Part shown: in pieces, positions 34,476-41,594 of the stretch | Layout: the number at the start of each line of letters is the position of its first letter | Numbering within the stretch: the stretch's first letter is position 1 | Assembly: GCA_947460595.1 (NCBI GenBank) | Contig: CANHGS010000014.1 | Coordinates: forward strand, 1 to 64,000 | Origin: Bacteroidota bacterium | GTDB taxonomy: Bacteria > Bacteroidota > Bacteroidia > Chitinophagales > Chitinophagaceae | Direction: 5' to 3' | Length of the DNA: 64,000 nucleotides | Program-made: the position numbers and the translations under genes | The notes under the pieces: generated by a model | What the model was told of the DNA's origin: nothing | Seen by the model: the letters and a program-made list of their open reading frames with translations, nothing else | Databases searched by the model: none

Positions 34476-35738
34476 TTAATTGGTGAATAGTTTGCCCTTA
34501 TGAACAATAGCTATTGCCTTACCTGTTAGGGGCTTATCTAGGAATGGACTATTGGCCGATTTACTTTGGTTGTTTCCAGAATTCAACAAGGTTTCAGCCG
34601 TTCTGGAAAACAAAGTCAGTTCCGCCTTGGAACCAACCGACACATGGGTAGTTGGAAGATCGAAAATATTACGGGCATTCCCGCTAAATAGCTTGATTAT
34701 TTTTTCGTTACTCAAATTGGGTAAAACAGTATTCACTACGGCAAATGCTGTTTGCAAACCAATCATCCCGCTCTTAGCGTATTCAAATTCACAAATTTTA
34801 TTGTCCCAATTCTGAGGCAAATGGTGGGTTGCAATACAATCTACCAATCCATTTTCCACCGCCTCTCTCAAAGCCGCTCTATCACTCACCGTTCTGAGCG
34901 GCGGATTCAATTTTAAATTGGTATCATAGCTCACCAGATCCTCATCTGCAAAGTACAAGTGATAGGGGGTAACGCTACAACTAATCTGCAAACCCTCTTG
35001 TTTTGCCTGGGCAATCAAGTCAATACTGGTCTTGGTAGACACCCCAGTAATATGCAGTTTAGACCCCGTATACCTAGCCAAATCAATATCTCTCTTAATA
35101 ATGGTCTCTTCACTAATAGCAGGAATACCTGGCAAACCCAATTGTGTAGAGATAATCCCCTCATTGATCAGTCCACCCGCACCAATGCTCTTATCAATGG
35201 GAATCTGAATCAGCACACCGTCAAAAGCTTTTACATATTGCAATGCTTTCAGAAATAGTCCAGCTGTTTGCACCGGAACCAATCCATCAGAAAAAGCCAC
35301 AGCCCCGCTATTCTTCATATCATACATCTCGGCCAAGTCCTTACCCTCCAATTTCTTAGTAATGGCGCCAATAGGGTGGATGCTCACCGGCAAACAAGCC
35401 GATTGCTGCACCACATAACTCACCTGGCTTTTATTATCCACCACTGGGTCTGTATTGGGCATGCTAAACACACGAGTGTAACCACCCGCTGCTGCTGCAT
35501 TAGCCCCAGTTTCCAAAGTCTCTTTATACTCAATACCCGGATCACAAAAATGGGAGAAAGGATCTACCCAACCACCACTGACCAACAAATCTTCACCAGC
35601 CACAACCTGTGCGTCCTGTTGGTCAATTTTGTCTTCAATGCTGGAAATGATTCCGTCTGTAATTAGAATATCTTTTGTCTGGCCATTATATGGCGAAGAG
35701 CTATCAATGATTTTCGCTTGCCTAAGGAGAATTTGCAT
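34476..35738 (-). CDS. Dihydroorotase-like protein, probably catalytically inactive
   Basis: This 420-residue amidohydrolase-fold protein starts at ATG 35738 (MQILLRQAKIID); the track's longer N terminus is spacer. It aligns with class I dihydroorotases (VFSMPNTDPVVDN, LPGIPAISEE, LKLNPPLRTVSDR), but key residues are changed. The metal motif DxHxH reads DPFSHF, TPHHL reads TPYHL, and ATDHAPH reads ATHHLPQ, losing the catalytic Asp. Inactive DHOases (PyrX-like) act as structural partners of aspartate carbamoyltransferase in other bacteria. Here it heads the glycan/DUF4199 operon and no pyrB is adjacent. Confidence 0.8.
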   Translation of the reverse strand: MQILLRQAKIIDSSSPYNGQTKDILITDGIISSIEDKIDQQDAQVVAGEDLLVSGGWVDPFSHFCDPGIEYKETLETGANAAAAGGYTRVFSMPNTDPVVDNKSQVSYVVQQSACLPVSIHPIGAITKKLEGKDLAEMYDMKNSGAVAFSDGLVPVQTAGLFLKALQYVKAFDGVLIQIPIDKSIGAGGLINEGIISTQLGLPGIPAISEETIIKRDIDLARYTGSKLHITGVSTKTSIDLIAQAKQEGLQISCSVTPYHLYFADEDLVSYDTNLKLNPPLRTVSDRAALREAVENGLVDCIATHHLPQNWDNKICEFEYAKSGMIGLQTAFAVVNTVLPNLSNEKIIKLFSGNARNIFDLPTTHVSVGSKAELTLFSRTAETLLNSGNNQSKSANSPFLDKPLTGKAIAIVHKGKLFTN

Positions 35739-35789
35739 GCTGCTGCGATAAAATTTAGTGCAATATAACCTGAAAATTTCTTTTACCCC

Positions 35790-35797
35790 TATATTTG
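35790..35797 (+). promoter_or_regulatory. -7 promoter box (TATATTTG) for tRNA-Pro
   Basis: This exact TAnnTTTG match lies 70 nt before the mature tRNA-Pro 5' end, leaving a plausible 5' leader for RNase P processing. Confidence 0.5.
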
Positions 35798-35867
35798 CAC
35801 CCAATTAATAAGGAAAACGCTTTGTTTTACCCCCAGTTATCAAAGCTTTAAACCCTGATGGACAGTT

Positions 35868-35944
35868 CGGGACGTAGCGCAGCCCGGTAGCGCACACGTC
35901 TGGGGGGCGTGGGGTCGCAAGTTCAAATCTTGTCGTCCCGACCA
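35868..35944 (+). tRNA. tRNA-Pro (anticodon GGG)
   Basis: The sequence folds as a standard cloverleaf. It has acceptor CGGGACG/CGTCCCG, D arm GCGCAGCCCGGTAGCGC, anticodon stem CACGT/GCGTG with loop CTGGGGG giving GGG, T arm with TTCAAAT, discriminator A, and an encoded 3' CCA. It decodes CCC/CCU. The minus-strand ORF 35840-36142 is an antisense artefact of this gene. Confidence 0.97.
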
Positions 35945-35966
35945 ATGAAACCGGAAACGGAAACCG

Positions 35967-35998
35967 CCGCCAGCTAAAGCTGGCGGTATTTTTTTGCG
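35967..35998 (+). terminator. tRNA-Pro terminator
   Basis: The stem CCGCCAGCT/AGCTGGCGG with a 2-nt loop, followed by TATTTTTTT, starts 22 nt after the tRNA CCA end. Confidence 0.85.
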
Positions 35999-36044
35999 CA
36001 GACGTGTCCCGAATTCATTCGGGTAAACGGATGCGCAAAAAAAT
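35988..36044. repeat. Nested inverted repeat downstream of tRNA-Pro
   Basis: Perfect 12-bp outer arms (ATTTTTTTGCGC and GCGCAAAAAAAT) enclose a second perfect hairpin CCCGAA-TTCA-TTCGGG. The left arm shares its T-run with the tRNA-Pro terminator. Confidence 0.7.
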
Positions 36045-36046
36045 AC

Positions 36047-36076
36047 AAACCGCGCAGGGCGCGGTGCGGTTTTTTC
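36047..36076 (+). terminator. Second terminator-like hairpin
   Basis: AAACCGC/GCGGTTT arms, which can alternatively pair as ACCGCGC/GCGCGGT, are followed by TTTTT. It is redundant with the stronger hairpin at 35967, so it may belong to a duplicated or imported segment. Confidence 0.5.
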
Positions 36077-36312
36077 TGATCTAGGTTTTATTGAGCTCCC
36101 CCCTAACAGCGATTCGCGAGCTCCGCGAGCAAATCTAAACATCTTAGGAACGGGCGGCGGTTTCTGATCTAGGTTACATTGAGCTCCCCCCTAACAGCGA
36201 TTCGCGAGCCCCGCGAGCAAATCTAAACATCTTAGGAACGGGCGGCGGTTTCTGATCTAGGTTTTATTGAGCTCCCCCCTAACAGCGATTCGCGAGCCCC
36301 GCGAGCAAATCT
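36073..36312. repeat. 88-bp tandem repeat, about 2.7 copies
   Basis: Units start at 36073, 36161 and 36249 with TTTCTGATCTAGGTT, giving an exact 88-bp period. The unit contains GAGCTCCCCCCTAACAGCG and the GC-rich word TTCGCGAGC[TC]CCGCGAGC. The first two copies differ at only a few positions and the third is cut off near 36312. A short GCGAGCCCCGCGAGCAAATCT echo follows at 36361-36381. There are no spacers, so it is not CRISPR. Confidence 0.92.
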
Positions 36313-36382
36313 GATATTCATTCAAAATCTCAATTTTTTTGCGAATGAACTCCGAGCCCCGCGAGCCCCGCGAGCAAATCTG

Positions 36383-36754
36383 AAGAGCCCCTTATAAAAA
36401 CATAAAAAATTATAAAATAGAATCAATTAATTATATAACAGATTCATTCTTTCTAAAGATTGCTCTTTCTTATAAATCATTAACTATTTGATTAATAAAT
36501 TGCTAGAAATAATTGGTTAAAAGTATTATGACTTGATGATATAACTAGTTTACTAATTAAAATATTTAGGAGTCATTTCAATAGACTCAAAATAAGACTA
36601 TAATAGGTTTCGCGTCTTGGTGGTTTATTGTTCCTATTAATACAAAGATGAATTTATAGGAATTGCTGAATGGTATTAGCTTTAACTATTTTGAATTATA
36701 AATTTTATAAGATTTTATAATAATTATTCTCTTACTTTCTATTTAATCATTTCA
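36383..36754. other. Very AT-rich intergenic stretch, no gene seen
   Basis: About 370 bases of TA-rich sequence separate the 88-bp repeats from a small AT-rich ORF. I see no start/stop pair with coding character, no tRNA-like fold and no terminator. Base composition differs sharply from neighbouring genes, as expected for recently acquired or relaxed DNA. Confidence 0.6.
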
Positions 36755-37105
36755 ATGAATATTTTAAAATTACCGTTTACATTTAAAAATCGTTTAAATG
36801 ATGCTGAATCGCTTAATGAAATTCATCTGGCATTAAATATTTCTTTTTATACATCTGGTCAAGTAAAATATACTGATGCAAGTGGCAGATCAAAAATCAT
36901 TGAATTTTTTGGATCAAATTGGAGTATAGATTTACTTTTAAAAAAAGGAGCTGATACAAGTTTTAGCGTATTTATTAATAATCCTAAAAAGATTGAAAAT
37001 CAAATATTAACTCTTACAAAAAAAATTAACACAAAAATCACTGCAGATAAAACTTTTGAAATATCCATTTTGAACGATTACGATGGTTGGTTTAAATTGG
37101 ATTAA
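36755..37105 (+). CDS. Hypothetical protein, AT-rich orphan (116 aa)
   Basis: I do not recognise this protein. It reads MNILKLPFTFKNRLNDAESL and contains DASGRSKIIEFFGSNWSIDLLLKKG and a C-terminal NDYDGWFKLD. It is soluble, Lys/Asn/Ile-rich and has no signal peptide. GC is far below the neighbours. It sits alone between the tRNA-Pro repeat zone and a convergent regulator gene, a typical place for acquired cargo. The intact 117-codon frame argues it is real, but nothing shows what it does. Confidence 0.5.
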   Translation: MNILKLPFTFKNRLNDAESLNEIHLALNISFYTSGQVKYTDASGRSKIIEFFGSNWSIDLLLKKGADTSFSVFINNPKKIENQILTLTKKINTKITADKTFEISILNDYDGWFKLD

Positions 37106-37134
37106 ACAAATATAAACCATCGCCACAGGCAAAA

Positions 37135-38019
37135 TTACCCTACCTCTATCTTATACCCAATCCCCCTCACCGCCACAATCTTCACCCTTTCATCCATCTC
37201 TAATTTCTTCCGCAACTTAGAAATAAACATATCCAAACTCCTCCCTACAATCACCCCCTCATCTTCCCAAATCTCTTTCTGAATCCTATTTCTTTCAATA
37301 ACCAGATTCGGGCTCTCCGCAAAAATCCTGAGCACCCTAGACTCTGTAGCAGTTAAGTCAACAGTTAGTTCCTTCATCACCAATTTCCTCAGTTTAGCAT
37401 CAAATAAAATTCCACCCAACTGAAACTGATCAACATCATGAATAACCTCATCCTCCTTCTTAGTCTTAGCCGTTCTAAAAAACAGTAAACCAATAAAAGC
37501 CAAAATAGGCAGACTACCCAGAAGGTATCCACTCTTAGCACTGATCCAAGCATCTTTAAATTGAATACTAATCACATAACAAGCTTTAGGAAGCCTTCTC
37601 CCTTTACAGGATACAATGGTTTCCTTTTCTTTATTGGAAATGGCATATCCATAAGCCACTTTCTGGGTTCCGCAGTTCAGTACATTTACCACATAATCGG
37701 GGACTCCAGCATCCTTACCCAATAAACCTAAAGTGGTGTTCACCAAAGAATCTGGTAAAAACCCAAACTCCCGCTCAAAACTCAACTGGAATTCATTGTC
37801 CGATATTATATTCACAGGCAGTACCCTAGAAACACTATCGCCAGATTGTAAGAGCAGTTCATGCCCAACTTTACGAATCAAAATTTCCCTTCTGGCTATT
37901 TCAAAATCGTCAGTAACCGTAAAGCTAAACGCCAAACAAATACCAGCAACCAATAGCAGGGAAACTGATCCAAACAGGTATTTATCATTACTAAAAAGCT
38001 TATTTTGACGCTGAGACAT
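37135..38019 (-). CDS. Membrane-tethered winged-helix regulator (ToxR-like topology)
   Basis: This 294-residue protein has TM1 at about residues 14-34 (LFGSVSLLLVAGICLAFSF). A periplasmic region of about 130 residues carries three cysteines (LNCG, VSCK, KACY). TM2 is near residues 167-185 (GSLPILAFIGLLFF), and a cytoplasmic C-terminal OmpR/PhoB-type winged helix follows (LTATESRVLRIFAESPNLVIERNRIQKEIW...SLDMFISKLRKKL...VRGIGYKIEVG). There is no receiver or kinase domain, so sensing should pass directly through the membrane. It is divergent from the propeller-YceI lipoprotein (115-bp spacer), which may be its target or signal partner. Confidence 0.85.
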   Translation of the reverse strand: MSQRQNKLFSNDKYLFGSVSLLLVAGICLAFSFTVTDDFEIARREILIRKVGHELLLQSGDSVSRVLPVNIISDNEFQLSFEREFGFLPDSLVNTTLGLLGKDAGVPDYVVNVLNCGTQKVAYGYAISNKEKETIVSCKGRRLPKACYVISIQFKDAWISAKSGYLLGSLPILAFIGLLFFRTAKTKKEDEVIHDVDQFQLGGILFDAKLRKLVMKELTVDLTATESRVLRIFAESPNLVIERNRIQKEIWEDEGVIVGRSLDMFISKLRKKLEMDERVKIVAVRGIGYKIEVG

Positions 38020-38134
38020 AGTTTTTACGCAATATTTACAAAGTTGACAGTTTTATTTACAATACAAATTCCCTTTGATGAAAGGTACCGAACTACTTTA
38101 GCCAAGTCAATTTTAAAAGGATAAAAATCTAACT

Positions 38135-39703
38135 ATGAATTACAAAAACCTACTTGCGCTAATCTTAATCCCCGTTTTGTATGTTTCCTGTAAAGAAAAG
38201 CAAAGCACTGTTACCCTGACTCTGGAAATCATCCAACCCGCTGTCAAAAACCTAGTCAGTGCCTACGGCCCAACCAGAATGGTACGCAGCGTAAAACAAG
38301 CAAAGAACGGAGACATTTTAATAGCTTCTTACACTGGCCTATGGCGATATGATGGAAAAATGTTCACCAATATCACCACCACCATTGCTGTTCCCAGCAT
38401 TTGGGATGTATTGGAAGACAAGAAGGGAAATCTTTGGATAGGCACCAAGGATTCAGGTCTCTATTATTATGATGGAAAATCCTTTCTGCATTATACCACC
38501 CGTCAGGGACTTCCCTCTAATATGGCGCTGCATTTATATGAAGACAGGGCTGGTAATATTTGGACAAATGCCGGAGGCGCCACCCGTTTTGACGGAAAAT
38601 CCTTTAAAACCTATACCACCAAAGACGGGCTTCCCGATAATGCTGTAAATACATTCATGGAAGATAAAGACGGTAAAATATGGATAGGCACTAGGGGAGA
38701 TGCTTGTTATTTTGATGGCAAAACCTTTATTATTTTAAAAAACAACGAAGGCAAACCATTTCACAATGTCTGGTCAATAGTAGAAGATCAAAAAGGTACT
38801 ATTTGGTTTGGTGCAGAAATCATCAAAGAAATTAAAAACAGTACCTATTATATGGATGGAGCTCCCGGCCTATGGCGATATGATGGGACTAACTATGCCA
38901 AAGTATCGGAAATGAGCGCATCTGCAATTATGCAAGACAAGCAAGGAAATATCTGGACTACCGGTGCTGAAAAAAATATTGGAATGAGCGCTTGGAAACT
39001 GTTGCGTTATGATCAAAGCACATTAAACAATGAAAAGCCTGCTGTAACTGAAATGGCATCCATAGATAAAATGCTTTGCAGAATTATTGAAGCTACAGAT
39101 GGCAGCATTTGGTTTGGATCCATCAACGGAGTTTACCGGTTTGATGGAAAAGACCTCACAAACTTTCAAGGAAAACAAGAACAGGTTTACAATATTGATC
39201 AAAAGGAAAGCCGAATTACCTGGAAGGGCTCTATGAAAATTTCTGCAGCAGAAAAGCATGTAGGTTATGTATCTATCTCAAAAGGAGAGCTTTGGGTAGA
39301 AAATAATCGCTTAGTTGGTGGAGCCGCTACCATAGACATGAACGCTATGGAATTTGCAGATAAGAATGATAAAAATAACCCCATTCAACACTTACAATCG
39401 GCTGACTATTTTGATGTAAAAAGATTCCCATTTGCTACTATTGAAATTTCACAAGTAGATTCCTTAACTGATAAAACAGTTCAAATTACCGGTTACTTAA
39501 CCATTAAAACAGTTTCACGATTGGTGAGTTTTCCAGCAACCATTGAAGTTAAAAGTGGAATATTGAACGCCAATGCTAAACTCACTATTGATAGAACCAA
39601 TTGGGGGATCAATTTTCAATCTGGAAAGTTTTATAAAAAAATGGCGGATCAAATTGTTTCTGATGAGATTGATTTTGAAATTAAAATAGTGGCAAAGAAA
39701 TAA
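38135..39703 (+). CDS. Lipoprotein fusing reg_prop beta-propeller and YceI domain
   Basis: This 522-residue protein has a lipobox (LIPVLYVSC, Cys near residue 19). It continues with about seven propeller repeats of the two-component-regulator type (IWIGTKDSGLYYYDGKSF, IWIGTRGDACYFDGKTF, IWFGSINGVYRFDGKDL) spanning residues 55-345. From about residue 355 a complete YceI lipocalin-like domain follows (WKGSMKISAAEKHVGYVSISKG...MNAMEF...HLQSADYFDVKRFPFATIEI...LTIDRTNWGINFQSG). Reg_prop domains usually form the sensor of hybrid two-component systems; YceI binds isoprenoid-type lipids. The combination is unusual and should be anchored in a periplasm-facing leaflet. Confidence 0.85.
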   Translation: MNYKNLLALILIPVLYVSCKEKQSTVTLTLEIIQPAVKNLVSAYGPTRMVRSVKQAKNGDILIASYTGLWRYDGKMFTNITTTIAVPSIWDVLEDKKGNLWIGTKDSGLYYYDGKSFLHYTTRQGLPSNMALHLYEDRAGNIWTNAGGATRFDGKSFKTYTTKDGLPDNAVNTFMEDKDGKIWIGTRGDACYFDGKTFIILKNNEGKPFHNVWSIVEDQKGTIWFGAEIIKEIKNSTYYMDGAPGLWRYDGTNYAKVSEMSASAIMQDKQGNIWTTGAEKNIGMSAWKLLRYDQSTLNNEKPAVTEMASIDKMLCRIIEATDGSIWFGSINGVYRFDGKDLTNFQGKQEQVYNIDQKESRITWKGSMKISAAEKHVGYVSISKGELWVENNRLVGGAATIDMNAMEFADKNDKNNPIQHLQSADYFDVKRFPFATIEISQVDSLTDKTVQITGYLTIKTVSRLVSFPATIEVKSGILNANAKLTIDRTNWGINFQSGKFYKKMADQIVSDEIDFEIKIVAKK

Positions 39704-39759
39704 GCTGGAGAAACTGATTTTGAGTAAATTGAATTTTCAATGAAATTCAAATCACCCAC

Positions 39760-41253
39760 ATGAAGTCTCTAAAATCATCACTGTCATTCACTTTAGTTTG
39801 TTTAGTTCTATTGATGTTCAATGATTCAATAGCCCAATCTTCCAAATCCAATGGTGCTCAAACCTTTGAAAAATACATAGATGCTAATCAAGACGCCCAT
39901 TTAAAAGAATTTTTAGAACTGATTTCCATACCCAGTATTTCATCCATTCCTGCCAATAAACCAGATGTTCAAAGAGCAGCGGTTTGGATAGTGAACAAAC
40001 TAAAATCCATTGGAATTAGTAATGCCCAAGTAATACCAACGGCTGGTCAACCAGCTGTATTTGGTTCCTGGGAAAATGCACCAGGTAAACCCACTGTGCT
40101 CATTTATGCGCATTACGATGTACAACCCGTTAAAGAATCAGAATGGCTTATCCCTCCATTTGCCCCACAAATAAAAGACGGCAAAATATTTGGACGTGGC
40201 GCCAGTGATGATAAATCCGGTGTAATGATGAGCATTTGGGCAGTAGAAGCCATGCTCAAAACAAATGGCAAATTACCCGTGAATGTCAAGTTTATTTTTG
40301 AAGGTGAAGAAGAAGCTGGTAGTCCCAATTTCAAAAATATGGCCATAGCCAACAAGGCATTATTGAAAGCCGATTTTGGGCTAAATGCCGATGGAGGACA
40401 GTACGATGAAAATACCCCTGAAATCTTGATGAGTTTAAGAGGAACAGCTGCCATGGAATTTTCTATTAAGACCGCGGATATAGACGCGCATTCTGGACAA
40501 TTTGGTGGTAAGACCCTTAACTCAGCTTTAATTTTGTCTCAAATAATATCCTCTTTTTATACCAAGGAAGGTAATGTAGCAGTAGCCGGATTTTATGATA
40601 AAGTAATACCACCAACGGCAAAGGAAAAAGCCATGATGCAAAAAGTACCTTATAACAAAGAAGAAGATAGAAAGATCTTGGGTTCTACTGCAGAAACAGG
40701 AGACACTACCTATTCTGCTTTAGAGCGTATTTGGTATAGGCCCACCTTAGAAATCATTGGCATGCAAAGTGGTTATACTGCAGCTGAAGGACATTCCAAC
40801 ATCATTCCAGGTAACGCCATGGCTAGGATTACTTGTAGACTGGTGAATAATCAAGATCCTTCAGAGATTCAAGATTTGATTGTAAAACATGTCAATAGTC
40901 ACTTGCCCACTGGTGCAACGGCTAGTTTCAAATTTACCAGGGGCAAAGGTGGCGCAAGTCCCATGAAATTTCCCTCTGATACCAAAGAATACAAGTATGT
41001 AACTGATGTTTTAGAGAAAGTATATGGCAAACAACCTATTCAGGTGGGAACAGGTGGTAGCATTGGCTCCTTGATTTCTGTCAAAGACATTTTGGGTATT
41101 TATATGTATTCTATGGGTTTGGAACAAAAAGATGAAAAATGGCATGCATCAAATGAGTTCTTTAAAATTGCCAGCGTGCGGAAAGGGCAAATACTGTATT
41201 GTAATTATTTTGAGCACTTGGCTCTAGAGGAAGCTAAATTGAAAAAGCAGTAA
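39760..41253 (+). CDS. Secreted M20 family dipeptidase
   Basis: This 497-residue metallopeptidase has a signal peptide (SLSFTLVCLVLLMFNDSIAQ). The M20 zinc sites are visible: YAHYDVQP (His/Asp), GRGASDDKSGVMM (bridging Asp), EGEEEAGS (catalytic Glu and metal Glu) and a C-terminal metal-binding His region (EKWHASNEFF). The dimerisation lid domain lies between. The family includes carnosinase-like dipeptidases and succinyl-diaminopimelate desuccinylases; the dipeptidase subfamily fits best. It follows the propeller-YceI gene by 56 nt. Confidence 0.92.
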   Translation: MKSLKSSLSFTLVCLVLLMFNDSIAQSSKSNGAQTFEKYIDANQDAHLKEFLELISIPSISSIPANKPDVQRAAVWIVNKLKSIGISNAQVIPTAGQPAVFGSWENAPGKPTVLIYAHYDVQPVKESEWLIPPFAPQIKDGKIFGRGASDDKSGVMMSIWAVEAMLKTNGKLPVNVKFIFEGEEEAGSPNFKNMAIANKALLKADFGLNADGGQYDENTPEILMSLRGTAAMEFSIKTADIDAHSGQFGGKTLNSALILSQIISSFYTKEGNVAVAGFYDKVIPPTAKEKAMMQKVPYNKEEDRKILGSTAETGDTTYSALERIWYRPTLEIIGMQSGYTAAEGHSNIIPGNAMARITCRLVNNQDPSEIQDLIVKHVNSHLPTGATASFKFTRGKGGASPMKFPSDTKEYKYVTDVLEKVYGKQPIQVGTGGSIGSLISVKDILGIYMYSMGLEQKDEKWHASNEFFKIASVRKGQILYCNYFEHLALEEAKLKKQ

Positions 41254-41303
41254 TTACACAATCCCATTCAAAACCTATATCAACTTTTAATCATCAATTT
41301 TTT

Positions 41304-41498
41304 ATGAATAGTTTTTATCTAGTACTTATCATCATTAGTTCTATAACACTTAAAAAAAGGATAAAAGCATTGAATCTATCTATTAAATCAGGTAACAAAG
41401 AAATGATTAAAATGGAATGGCTCTTTTTAGGATTAACTGTAACCTTAATTTTAGGTTTAATTTTTATAAAGAATTACAGCTTTTTTAAAAGTATCTAG
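41304..41498 (+). CDS. Small membrane protein (64 aa)
   Basis: The ORF encodes two hydrophobic segments (SFYLVLIIISSITL and WLFLGLTVTLILGLIFI) separated by a basic loop with KKRIKALNLSIKSGNKEMIK. Composition is AT-rich. No family is recognised. Its reading frame and two-helix pattern make a real protein plausible, but there is no independent support such as a clear promoter. Confidence 0.4.
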   Translation: MNSFYLVLIIISSITLKKRIKALNLSIKSGNKEMIKMEWLFLGLTVTLILGLIFIKNYSFFKSI

Positions 41499-41594
41499 TA
41501 ATATAATCCCATGCTCCTCAAACAATATCGTCAACCTGAATAGATTTCCCCAATCCCCCCATCTAACGTAAATTCATGCTCCATTCAACCAAGC

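Noticed and set aside
35840-36142. 100-aa minus-strand ORF across tRNA-Pro
   Set aside because: [25 protein letters not shown] is the antisense translation of a tRNA; the rest is hairpins and repeats.
36073-36312. Possible CRISPR array
   Set aside because: Units are 88 bp and directly adjacent with no unique spacers, and no cas gene is present.
38135-39703. Propeller gene as a hybrid two-component sensor
   Set aside because: There is no histidine kinase, receiver or AraC output domain; the C-terminal part is YceI.
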